Source: Clostridiales bacterium
GTDB taxonomy: Bacteria; Bacillota; Clostridia; Peptostreptococcales; Acidaminobacteraceae
Direction of reading: 5' to 3'
DNA length: 64,000 nucleotides
Assembly: GCA_016342415.1 (NCBI GenBank)
Contig: JAEIOD010000018.1
Location: 32,987 to 96,986, forward strand
Positions within the stretch are counted from its first letter, which is position 1. Every line of letters starts with the position of its first letter. The position numbers were made by a program, and so were the translations under genes. Of the stretch, positions 17,990 to 26,299 are shown in pieces. The notes below the pieces were generated by a model. The model made no database searches. It was not told where the DNA came from and saw nothing but the letters and a program-made list of their open reading frames with translations.

Positions 17990-18161
17990 TAAAAAAAAGT
18001 CTATAAAACATTGTAAAAATGACGATTTTAATGCAATTTCATTTGAATTATTGCACTTCTTATTATAAAATTATAGATGTGATAATCCGGGACAAAAATA
18101 ACGACCGGGACGATAACGTGCCAAGTCAGAGATGATCATCCAAAATGATTGAGGTGAGGAT

Positions 18162-19121
18162 ATGAAAAGAATAGGAATTTTAACAAGTGGTGGAGATGCA
18201 CCGGGTATGAATGCAGCAGTTAGAGCCGTGGTTCGAGTAGCTATCTTTAAAGGTCTGAAAGTTTCTGGGATTAGAAGAGGATATCAAGGTCTACTAGAAG
18301 GTGATATTTTTGACATGGATGTTTCTTCAGTAGGTGACATTATTCATAGAGGTGGTACAATTTTACAATCTGCTCGTTGTTTAGAGTTTATTGAAGATGA
18401 AGGTTTTCAAAAAGGATTGGATATGCTGAAGATGTTTAACATCGATGGTTTGGTTGTCTGTGGTGGTGATGGTTCTTATAAGGGAGCCTACAGATTATGG
18501 CAACATGGATTCCCGACAATTGGTGTTCCGGGAACAATAGATAATGATTTAGCTTATACAGATTATACAATAGGCTTTGACACTGCTATCAATACAGTTG
18601 TTAATGCCATTGGTAATCTTAGAGATACATCTTCTTCTCATGGTCGTGCCAATATTGTAGAGGTTATGGGTAGACATTGTGGAGATATTGCACTTCATGC
18701 TGGTTTGGCAGGAGGCGCTGAAAGCATTCTTATTCCAGAAATAAAGTTTGATATTGATGAAGTGTGTAGAAAACTGATTCAAGGTAGAAATAGAGGTAAG
18801 TTACATAATATTATCTTATTAGCAGAAGGTGTTGGTAAACCTTATGAGGTTTCTCAGGCCATTGAAGAGAAGATAGGTATGGAAACACGAGTTTCGATTA
18901 TTGGTCACTTACAACGTGGTGGTATTCCAACAGCTTTCGACCGTATTATTGCGAGTCGCTTTGGTAACAGAGCGGTAGAGTTATTAATAGAAGGTCAAGG
19001 AGGTAGAGCAGTTGGTATCAATGGTGATGATATCATTGATGTACCACTAGAAGAAGCTACAAAACCAAATGATCGTTATAATAAGAAAATGTATGAATTA
19101 GCTCAAATGCTATCAATTTAA
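18162..19121 (+). CDS. pfkA: ATP-dependent 6-phosphofructokinase
   Basis: Committed step of glycolysis: fructose 6-phosphate plus ATP gives fructose 1,6-bisphosphate. The 319 residues match the bacterial homotetramer subunit. Seen directly: [13 protein letters not shown] at the N-terminus, GGDGS at 101-105 with Gly104 (pyrophosphate-dependent enzymes carry Asp there), the catalytic TIDND at 125-129 with Asp127, the [18 protein letters not shown] block, and GHLQRGG. The GAGGTGAGG ribosome site precedes ATG 18162. pyk follows after 15 bases, the common Firmicutes pfk-pyk operon in which lower and upper glycolysis are balanced by phosphoenolpyruvate. Confidence 0.97.
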   Translation: MKRIGILTSGGDAPGMNAAVRAVVRVAIFKGLKVSGIRRGYQGLLEGDIFDMDVSSVGDIIHRGGTILQSARCLEFIEDEGFQKGLDMLKMFNIDGLVVCGGDGSYKGAYRLWQHGFPTIGVPGTIDNDLAYTDYTIGFDTAINTVVNAIGNLRDTSSSHGRANIVEVMGRHCGDIALHAGLAGGAESILIPEIKFDIDEVCRKLIQGRNRGKLHNIILLAEGVGKPYEVSQAIEEKIGMETRVSIIGHLQRGGIPTAFDRIIASRFGNRAVELLIEGQGGRAVGINGDDIIDVPLEEATKPNDRYNKKMYELAQMLSI

Positions 19122-19136
19122 GAGGAGAGTATAAAA

Positions 19137-20891
19137 ATGAAGAAGACTAAAATTGTTTGTACCATTGGACCTGCAAGTGAAAGCAAAGAAGTATTTTCTA
19201 AACTTGTAGAAAATGGTTTGAATGTTGCTAGACTAAATTTCTCACATGGTGATCATGCTGAGCATTTAGCAAGAATTGAAATGATTAAAGAAGTAAGAAA
19301 AGAATTAAACAAGCCTGTTGCTATCTTATTGGATACTAAAGGTCCTGAGATTAGAACAGGTAAATTCCACGAAGCAGTTATTTTAGAAGAAGGTCAAACT
19401 TTTACTTTAACAACTGATGAATTTGTTGGTACTCAAGATAAATGTCAAATTTCATATGAAGGTCTTCCTGGTGATGTTGTAAACGGGGATACAATCTTGA
19501 TAGATGATGGTTTAGTTGGATTAAGAGTTGAAAAAGTTGTTGGTAATGATATTATTACAACTGTAATGAATACTGGACAAGTTAAGAACCACAAAGGTGT
19601 TAACGTACCAGGTGTTAAGATCAACTTACCAGCTATTACACCTAAAGACGAAGCGGACATCCGTTTTGGTTTAGAGAATGGTATCGACTTTATTGCTGCA
19701 TCTTTCGTAAGAAAATCTGCAGATGTTTTAGAAATCAGAAAAATTTTAGAATCAAGCGAAAATGGTGATGTTCATATCATCTCAAAAATAGAAAACCAAG
19801 AAGGTCTTGATAATTTAGATGAAATCATCAGAGTTTCTGATGGTATCATGGTAGCTCGTGGAGATTTAGGTGTTGAAATACCAACTGAAGATGTGCCATT
19901 GGCTCAAAAGTTGATGATTAAGAAATGTAACTTAGCGGGTATGCCTGTTATCACTGCTACTCAAATGTTGGATTCTATGCAAAGAAATCCAAGACCGACT
20001 AGAGCAGAAGTAACTGACGTTGCCAATGCAATATTAGATGGTACGGATGCTATCATGTTATCTGGTGAGACTGCTGCAGGTAGATATCCAGTTGAATCAG
20101 TACAAACAATGGCTAGTATTGCATTAAAAATGGAGTCTTCTATAGATTACAAAGAATTATTAAAGAAAAAAGCTGTAGATTTAGTTGAAGCTGGTGTGAC
20201 ATTTGCAGTTTCTCATGCAACATGTAATACAGCTCAAGATTTAGATGCTGCTGCAATTATTACTGCAACATCTTCTGGATTTACTACAAGAAAAGTATCT
20301 CAATTCAGACCTAAAGCGCCAATTGTAGCTACTACAATTAATGAGAGAGTTAGAAGAAAATTAGCTTTAGTATGGGGTGTTGAAACTGTTTTAGTTGATA
20401 TGGCAACTTCTGCTGATGAAATCTTTGAAATGGGTATCAATAAATCTAAAGAAGCAGGATTTATAAAAAAAGGCGACTTGGTGGTTATCACTGCTGGTGT
20501 TCCAATCGGCGTGACTGGTGCAACTAACTTAATGAAGGTTGAAATTGTTGGTGAAATCTTACTTAGAGGTTTAGGTTTAGGTAGAACTGCTGTAACTGGA
20601 AATGCGTGTGTTGTTAACTCGGTTGAAGAAGCTAAAGAAAAATTCACGGAAGGTGACATCATAGTTACTCAAGTAACTGATAGAGACTTAATGCCATTCA
20701 TCGAGAAAGCTGCCGGTATGGTAATTGAAGAAGGCGGATATACTTCTCATGGTGCTATTGTAGCTCTTAACTTAGAGATTCCAACAGTTGTTGGTGCTAA
20801 GAATGCCACTCAAAAAATTGAAGATGGACAAGAGATTACTTTAGATTCTAACAAAGGTATCGTATACGAAGGTAGAACAAGAGTATTCTAA
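19137..20891 (+). CDS. pyk: Pyruvate kinase with C-terminal PEP-utiliser-like domain
   Basis: Converts phosphoenolpyruvate and ADP to pyruvate and ATP. 584 residues: the catalytic barrel opens with KIVCTIGPAS and holds the metal and substrate loops (ISKIENQEGL, MVARGDLGVE, ATQMLDSM). The alpha/beta C-domain runs to about 470. A last segment of about 110 residues, with GGYTSHGAIVALNLEIPTVVG, is the extra domain related to the mobile phosphohistidine domain of PEP-using enzymes, typical of Bacillus and clostridial pyruvate kinases; its TSHGA keeps the His of that motif. Second gene of the pfkA operon, followed by a strong terminator. Confidence 0.97.
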   Translation: MKKTKIVCTIGPASESKEVFSKLVENGLNVARLNFSHGDHAEHLARIEMIKEVRKELNKPVAILLDTKGPEIRTGKFHEAVILEEGQTFTLTTDEFVGTQDKCQISYEGLPGDVVNGDTILIDDGLVGLRVEKVVGNDIITTVMNTGQVKNHKGVNVPGVKINLPAITPKDEADIRFGLENGIDFIAASFVRKSADVLEIRKILESSENGDVHIISKIENQEGLDNLDEIIRVSDGIMVARGDLGVEIPTEDVPLAQKLMIKKCNLAGMPVITATQMLDSMQRNPRPTRAEVTDVANAILDGTDAIMLSGETAAGRYPVESVQTMASIALKMESSIDYKELLKKKAVDLVEAGVTFAVSHATCNTAQDLDAAAIITATSSGFTTRKVSQFRPKAPIVATTINERVRRKLALVWGVETVLVDMATSADEIFEMGINKSKEAGFIKKGDLVVITAGVPIGVTGATNLMKVEIVGEILLRGLGLGRTAVTGNACVVNSVEEAKEKFTEGDIIVTQVTDRDLMPFIEKAAGMVIEEGGYTSHGAIVALNLEIPTVVGAKNATQKIEDGQEITLDSNKGIVYEGRTRVF

Positions 20892-20902
20892 TTAAAACTA
20901 TT

Positions 20903-20931
20903 AAGACAACCTGTGAAGGTTGTCTTTTTTT
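20903..20931 (+). terminator. Intrinsic terminator of the pfkA-pyk operon
   Basis: AAGACAACC, loop TGTGAA, GGTTGTCTT, then a run of T. Confidence 0.95.
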
Positions 20932-21025
20932 GATTCAAGCTGTAATAATTTTGGTGCGGATTTAAAGATTTGTGAAATAAAATCAATAATGTTGTCATTT
21001 ACTGTATAATAAAAAGGGGGGACAT

Positions 21026-21517
21026 ATGAAAATAAGAATAGCAAATAGAAATGATTTACATGCAATGACAGATATATATAACCAGGCCATCATGACAAAA
21101 GAAAGTACCGCGGATTTGGAAACATTTTCAGTAGAGGAAAGAATTCAATGGTTTGAAAGTCATCAAAACAAGGAATATCCACTTTATGTTATAGAAAAAG
21201 ACGGTCAAGTGATTGGTTATGTTTATATTTCTGCTTATAGACCTGGCAGAAAGGCAATGAAAGACACTGTTGAAGTCAGCTATTATATTCATCAAGGTCA
21301 TCTAAGGCAAGGAATCGGTTCTAAGTTATTAGAGTTTATGATTAACGAAGCACGTGAATTGAATTATAAAACGATGGTTGCCATATTACTTGAAGTCAAT
21401 ATAGCCAGCATTAGATTGCTTGAAAAGTTTGAGTTTGAAGAGTGGGGTAGGTTAAAAGATATAGCAGATTTGGATGGTAAAATCTGTTCACATCTATATT
21501 ATGGTTTGAAATTATAA
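21026..21517 (+). CDS. GNAT family N-acetyltransferase (phosphinothricin acetyltransferase-like)
   Basis: 163 residues with the GNAT fold. The acetyl-CoA loop is RQGIGSKLL near residue 93, and the arrangement IRIANRNDL-AM--IYN at the start plus VEVSYYIHQGH before the loop resembles the Pat/YncA-like group that acetylates phosphinothricin or methionine derivatives such as the sulfoximine or sulfone. The true acceptor is unknown. The gene stands alone with a GGGGGG-type ribosome site before ATG 21026 and shares a bidirectional terminator with the convergent brnQ. Confidence 0.85.
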   Translation: MKIRIANRNDLHAMTDIYNQAIMTKESTADLETFSVEERIQWFESHQNKEYPLYVIEKDGQVIGYVYISAYRPGRKAMKDTVEVSYYIHQGHLRQGIGSKLLEFMINEARELNYKTMVAILLEVNIASIRLLEKFEFEEWGRLKDIADLDGKICSHLYYGLKL

Positions 21518-21520
21518 AGA

Positions 21521-21545
21521 TAACCCAGTGTGAAAACACTGGGTA
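21521..21545. terminator. Bidirectional terminator between convergent genes
   Basis: AACCCAGTG, loop TGAAAA, CACTGGGTA. It lies between the acetyltransferase (ends 21517) and brnQ (ends 21551). Confidence 0.8.
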
Positions 21546-21550
21546 TTCAT

Positions 21551-22852
21551 TTAGAATTGAGGTTGCATTCTTTTTCTGTTCTGACTTTGTAATCTGAAAT
21601 AAGTATATGATCCGATATAACCGAATACAGCTGGCATTAACCAAGGTAAACCCAGTTCTGAAAATGGTAAAACTTGAATTATAGGATCAATCACTTCTTT
21701 AAAGAAACCAAATTCGCTGATACCCATTGGGATGCTGATGATGCTTGTAGCGACTACTGTCCACTTAAAACATGCTTTATATATGATGTAGTTGGATATA
21801 ATATTTAAAATAACCAAAACAATACCTAAAGGATAAATAATAGCCAGTATGGGACCTGCAATTGTTACAATAAAATCAACACCGCCCATTGCCATCAAAG
21901 CTGACACAATAACACTTACGGTTACAATTAAATTGTATTTAATCTTTTCTGGTGTAATCTCATCGATAAACTCACTGGCAGCTGCTGTAATGCCTATAGA
22001 TGTGGTTAAACAAGCAAAGGAAACACATACACCTAACAATACACTTCCTATATTCCCGAGAATGGCGTCTACTAGAGTTACAGTCATCATAGGCTTTGTG
22101 GTTACATCAACCAATAAAGTTTGACCAGTAGCCCCTAAATAGAGTAAACCACCATAGATAGTACTTAATCCTACTGCTGCAATAAGACCTGCACGCCATG
22201 TAATCGAAAAGAATTCACTTTGTTTTGTATACCCTTTAGCAATAAGAGTTTTAAGAATAACGGCTCCTAACATAATTGAAACGAATAGATCCATGGTTTG
22301 ATAACCACCAGTGAATCCGTCTTTGAATGCCGTGTTGCTATGCGTTATTGGATCACCGACTGAATTAATAACACCCATGGAAACAATAAATAAAAGCAAA
22401 ATGACTAAAACAGGTGTTAACCATTTACCAATAATATCTATAATAGAACTTTGTTTGACTGATAATAACCACGTGAGTAAGAAGAATATACCAATCACTA
22501 ATGCTACAGGTATACTTGGTAGAAGGGGGGCAATACCCATTTCAAATGTTGTAGCGCCTGTTCTTGGAACACCCATAAATGGTCCAAGAATTAGTACAAC
22601 TGCTAAACCAAACACGATAGAAAATTTTTCTCCTACATGTTTACCAAAGTCTTTAATTGAACCACCAGCTTTTATGACACCAATTATGCCTAAAACTGGC
22701 ATGCCGATACCTGTGATAAAAAATCCTATCATAGCAAGAAACCATTCCTTTCCTGCTAAGTTGCCAATGGCAGGTGGAAATATTAAGTTACCTGCACCAA
22801 AAAACTTAGCGAATAAAGCCAAACCAAGTACTCTAACATCTGATTTTTTCAT
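21551..22852 (-). CDS. brnQ: Branched-chain amino acid transporter BrnQ (LIVCS family)
   Basis: An integral membrane, cation-coupled importer of leucine, isoleucine and valine, 433 residues with about 12 hydrophobic helices. The N-terminal family signature is present (LGLALFAKFFGAGNLIFPPAIG), as are PRTGATTFEMG and the helix containing GVCVSFACLTTSIGITAAASEF. The ATG at 22861 touches the AAAGGG ribosome site, so the ATG at 22852, nine bases from that site, is the likelier start (MKKSDVRVLG). It is a single-gene unit. BrnQ normally uses Na+ or H+ as coupling ion; this cannot be told here. Confidence 0.93.
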   Translation of the reverse strand: MKKSDVRVLGLALFAKFFGAGNLIFPPAIGNLAGKEWFLAMIGFFITGIGMPVLGIIGVIKAGGSIKDFGKHVGEKFSIVFGLAVVLILGPFMGVPRTGATTFEMGIAPLLPSIPVALVIGIFFLLTWLLSVKQSSIIDIIGKWLTPVLVILLLFIVSMGVINSVGDPITHSNTAFKDGFTGGYQTMDLFVSIMLGAVILKTLIAKGYTKQSEFFSITWRAGLIAAVGLSTIYGGLLYLGATGQTLLVDVTTKPMMTVTLVDAILGNIGSVLLGVCVSFACLTTSIGITAAASEFIDEITPEKIKYNLIVTVSVIVSALMAMGGVDFIVTIAGPILAIIYPLGIVLVILNIISNYIIYKACFKWTVVATSIISIPMGISEFGFFKEVIDPIIQVLPFSELGLPWLMPAVFGYIGSYTYFRLQSQNRKRMQPQF

Positions 22853-23069
22853 CTGTACCATCCCTTTGTTAAAAAATTAACATTCTTATGCCTTGCATTA
22901 TACTCTGAAAATATGTTTTTACAATAGAAATATCTGTTAATCTTTTGTAATAGTTTAAAACGGTATATTCTGACAATTCAGAAGAAAACAACAGATGGGA
23001 TATCCTGTTAAAATTTTAACTAATTGAAGTGTAATACTAACCTAACATTAAAAAAAAGGTTGTTACATA

Positions 23070-23095
23070 GAAAAAACACCCTATCCTAGAGCGTT
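23070..23095 (-). terminator. Intrinsic terminator of the msrAB gene
   Basis: Read on the minus strand: AACGCTCTA, loop GGA, TAGGGTGTT (9 bp with two G-U pairs), then TTTT. An outer pairing of CATAGAAA with TTTCTATG extends the stem. Confidence 0.75.
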
Positions 23096-23117
23096 CTTTC
23101 TATGAGTGATATGGATG

Positions 23118-24083
23118 TTAATCCTTAAACAAATACAGGTACTCACCATAACCTTCTTTTTCCATATCTTTGACTGGAATAAAGTGTAGTGATGCAGAAT
23201 TCATACAGTATCTTAAACCCGTTGGTTCAGGTCCGTCATTAAAAAGATGACCTAAATGGGAGTCTCCAAGTTTACTACGCACCTCAGTACGAATGGCAAA
23301 TAATTTATTGTCATCTAGTAACTGAAAATTATCTGGTTCTAACACGTCATAAAAGCTTGGCCATCCGGTTCCGGATTTATATTTATGAGTACTTGAGAAT
23401 AAAGCTTCTCCTGAAACGACATCAACGTATATGCCAGGCTCTTTATTATCCCAGTATGCATTATCAAACGGCGGTTCTGTACCTTCTTCTTGAGTGACTC
23501 GTCTTTGTAGTTCAGTAAGCATAGCTATTTTAGCCTCCTTATTCCAACCCTCTCCTAGTGTTTCATGGAAATCGATTGTTGGTTCTGTATGATAGTAATC
23601 TTGATGTTCATCTTTCGCAGTGTGAAAACCAGTAGCGCTTAGAAGTTTAACGTCTTTTGATTTATCTGAAAAATAAAGTTCCGCACGTTCTTTTTCAGCT
23701 TCTGTTTTATAAAACACTTTGGCATAACACGTTGTATAGTCATCATCTGGATTTAAGTAGTCCCAGTAGATGGTTAACACATTTTCGTAACTCAGAATAC
23801 GAGGATCGTAATAAACTCTTACAGCCTCTGATTCTAAACTAACAAGTTCGTATACAGGTGTTTCGGATTCTACTTCAGTAAAACCGGAAACGGCATCGAT
23901 GACACCGATATATTTTTCGAATCCCGATTCGACACCCCAAAATCAGCCTGCAGAAAATGTTGCGTATTCATAGTGACTGAGTTGTGTGAACTCATCATTG
24001 GTAGAAGTGTCTTGAATAAAGTTATAAATGAAAATACCAATGACGAGTAGGAAAATGACTGGTATGAGATATTTTAGTTTCAT
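23118..24083 (-). CDS. msrAB: Membrane-anchored MsrA-MsrB fusion, probable selenoprotein (in-frame TGA = Sec47)
   Basis: Reduces both stereoisomers of methionine sulfoxide in proteins, outside the membrane. Reading from ATG 24083 (AAGGAGG upstream) through one TGA gives 321 residues. Residues 5-23 form a signal anchor. The MsrA domain (about 38-165) opens [18 protein letters not shown], so the TGA at 23945-23943 stands exactly at the catalytic Cys of GCFWG; HQDYYH is present later. The MsrB domain (about 170-320) has [18 protein letters not shown] and the catalytic Cys in RYCMNSA; its zinc cysteines and usual resolving Cys are missing. A SECIS-like hairpin follows the TGA. A gene caller would report only the fragment from GTG 23780. 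Selenoprotein MsrA is known from some clostridia. A nonsense mutation or a sequencing error is the alternative. Confidence 0.85.
23913..23945 (-). promoter_or_regulatory. Putative bacterial SECIS element after the UGA codon of msrAB
   Basis: On the minus strand the UGA (23945-23943) is followed by ten bases, TTTTGGGGTG, then the perfect 6-bp stem TCGAAT/ATTCGA around the tetraloop CGGG (23926-23923). TTTT directly after the UGA can pair with AAAA after the stem. The loop begins 17 nt after the UGA and has G at its second position. This fits the known bacterial SECIS pattern of a hairpin 16-37 nt after UGA with a G in the first two loop bases. The hairpin lies inside the coding sequence, as bacterial SECIS elements do. 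Confidence 0.75.
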
Positions 24084-24197
24084 AAAGACCTCCTTACTTA
24101 CCCATATTATATACGAAAACAGTATAGTTTGAAAGGTGATTTAATCTTTCTTAATATCTTTTGAAGTATGTTATAATATTTGAGAAAGGGGTGTATT

Positions 24198-24626
24198 ATG
24201 TATTTTCACAAAGAATTTATTAGACCAAGATATGAGGAAACGGATCAAATGGGTGTGATTTATCACGGTAATTACATCACTTGGTTTGAACAAGCAAGAA
24301 GCGGCTTCTTTAGATCATTAGGATATCCATATAAACAATTAGAAGATGAAGGATTCTGGATACCCGTTATAGAAGTAGGCTGTAAGTATATTGCACCAGC
24401 TAAATACGATGAAGAAGTTTATGTGAAAACATTTGTAGACGAGTTCAAAGGTGTTAGAATAACATTAAGATATGAAGTCTATGATGTTGAAACGGATCAA
24501 CTGTTGGTTGAAGGTTTTACAAAACATGCAACAACTGATAAACAGTTAAAACCAGTGAGTTTAAAAAAGAAAGCACCAGATTTATATAACATTATCTCAA
24601 AAAGTATGGAGACGGATAAAAAGTAG
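24198..24626 (+). CDS. Acyl-CoA thioesterase, YbgC/4HBT hotdog family
   Basis: A 142-residue single hotdog-fold protein. The 4-hydroxybenzoyl-CoA thioesterase signature is clear: RYEETDQMGVIYHGNYITWFEQAR, with the catalytic Asp in the Asp-Gln-Met-Gly loop, followed by FRSLGYPY. Members hydrolyse short or medium acyl-CoA esters. ATG 24198 is chosen because AAAGGGG lies at 24186-24191; the upstream TTG would destroy that spacing. TGTTATAAT at 24169-24177 is an extended -10 just before the gene. It is divergent from msrAB and ends at its own terminator, so no pathway is suggested by context. Confidence 0.9.
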   Translation: MYFHKEFIRPRYEETDQMGVIYHGNYITWFEQARSGFFRSLGYPYKQLEDEGFWIPVIEVGCKYIAPAKYDEEVYVKTFVDEFKGVRITLRYEVYDVETDQLLVEGFTKHATTDKQLKPVSLKKKAPDLYNIISKSMETDKK

Positions 24627-24650
24627 TTTACCCATAAAAATAAATATAGA

Positions 24651-24691
24651 AAAGACTTTAAGGTATATAAAAACCTCAAAGTCTTTTTTTT
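24651..24691 (+). terminator. Intrinsic terminator after the thioesterase gene
   Basis: AAGACTTTAAGG pairs with CCTCAAAGTCTT (one mismatch), followed by a run of T. Confidence 0.9.
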
Positions 24692-24825
24692 ATATTTAAA
24701 AAACTGCACCGCGTTGTAAAACAGTAAATATTATAAACAGGTACTAGTTATGCACATCGTCACTTGTAAGCGTATAAGGTGCCACTGAGTTTGTTTTAAA
24801 GTAGATAATTTGTACTCTGACCCTC

Positions 24826-26190
24826 CTAACTAATTTTTGATTCTTCCATTTTTGCTGAAATGCGTTCTTCATCGTATTTTAAGAATACTATTAATGAGAA
24901 TAACGCCACACCAGCAGCAATGAGTACGGAGATTCTAATCCCAGTGTCATTTTCAACAGATTTACCCATTGCTAAAACAGACGGTAAAATGAGTGTAGAA
25001 AGTGCAATTCCGACTTTACTTAAAAAAGAACGAACACCAAAGTATAAAGCTTCTTTATTTTCTCCTGTTTCGTAAGCGTCATAAACCGCACAATCGGCGA
25101 TGATGGCATTAGGCAACACACCTGAAATGGCACTCGGAATGGCAAAGAAAACAATTACCGGAATCAGTTGTACTATTCCTGAAAACGGAAGTTTTCCTAA
25201 GAATGATATATAGATAAATGAAACGATAAGGAAGAAAAATGATACTATCATAAGTTTCTTTTTTCCATATTTTTTACTGAGTTTGTTAACGGCAGGGTAC
25301 AGTGAGAATGAGAGTATACCTACTGCAGTTACAATCAGGCCGACACTGCTTTCCTTCTGTAAAGCCAAAACGGTGATGTAATAAACAAGTGTTGCTTGGA
25401 AAAATCCATTAGATAACCAATACCCCAATTCACTCAATAGGAAGTATCTGAAATCTACATTGGCAAAGACAGATTTAATAGAACTTTTCATATCCAAACT
25501 GGTTGCACTTGCTTTACAATATTTTTTCTCGTCAATACCATAAGCAGGTATTAACATAAAGATAAGAGCGACAACACCTAACATTCCAAATGTAATCTGC
25601 ATAGCAAGCGTTTTTGATATATCAAATAATTGAAGTAATACATCCCAAATACTTGGCGCAAAAGTGGCAATTACCAAACCCAAGAACCATGTGACTGAAA
25701 TATAGGTTGATAAATCTATTCTTTCTTCTGTTGAATCACCAAGTTCACTTAAGAGTGCCGTGTATGGTACAACATATGAGGTATAGGCAATGATGTAAAG
25801 TGTAAAGATGATAAACAACCATACAGAGTTTAAAATGTGAACATCACCTTGGAAAGGTACAACAAATACAAGAACAAGCAACATGGCAAAAGGAAAAGCA
25901 CTTTTCCTCATAAATGGAATTCTTCGACCGAGAGGATGAGTGGATTTATCACTTTTATTGGCTATCCATGGATCGGTAATGGCATCGATGGATGTTGCAA
26001 AAGCGGTGATGATACCAATAAGTGTGATTCCTAGAAATATACCACCCTGTGGAACAACGATATCAATACCAGATCCCTCTGGTGGTAAATAAAAGTATAT
26101 TAACCACGTGCCGATGATGGATGCAAGTAATGACCACCCCAGTTGACCGAGGGCATAATAAACGCGAATTTTTTTTGATAACTTAGCCAT
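24826..26190 (-). CDS. GPH-family sugar:cation symporter (MelB-like, MFS)
   Basis: 454 residues with about 12 hydrophobic helices. It has the features of glycoside-pentoside-hexuronide symporters: the opening YYALGQLGWSLLASIIGTWLIYFY, the conserved Asp-rich segment ITAFATSIDAITDPWIANKSDKS and LGRRIPFM between helices 2 and 4. It should import a glycoside with a cation. The gene lies 109 bases downstream of the GH2 enzyme on the same strand and would share its promoter and operators, so import followed by intracellular hydrolysis is the natural reading. ATG 26190 with AGGAGA is preferred to the outer ATG at 26262. Confidence 0.9.
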   Translation of the reverse strand: MAKLSKKIRVYYALGQLGWSLLASIIGTWLIYFYLPPEGSGIDIVVPQGGIFLGITLIGIITAFATSIDAITDPWIANKSDKSTHPLGRRIPFMRKSAFPFAMLLVLVFVVPFQGDVHILNSVWLFIIFTLYIIAYTSYVVPYTALLSELGDSTEERIDLSTYISVTWFLGLVIATFAPSIWDVLLQLFDISKTLAMQITFGMLGVVALIFMLIPAYGIDEKKYCKASATSLDMKSSIKSVFANVDFRYFLLSELGYWLSNGFFQATLVYYITVLALQKESSVGLIVTAVGILSFSLYPAVNKLSKKYGKKKLMIVSFFFLIVSFIYISFLGKLPFSGIVQLIPVIVFFAIPSAISGVLPNAIIADCAVYDAYETGENKEALYFGVRSFLSKVGIALSTLILPSVLAMGKSVENDTGIRISVLIAAGVALFSLIVFLKYDEERISAKMEESKIS

Positions 26191-26299
26191 GTTTTTTCTC
26201 CTGATTAGATTAAAGGTCATATATTCGTGATCCGAAATCACCAACATAACGTATATTTTCATTTGAGTTAATTTAACTTGAATTTGAGCGTGTTGGCTT

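Noticed and set aside
23943..23945. Genetic code change (TGA as Trp) to explain the msrAB stop
   Set aside because: Many genes here use TGA as stop and TGG for Trp, and the position is a catalytic Cys in the family, not Trp.
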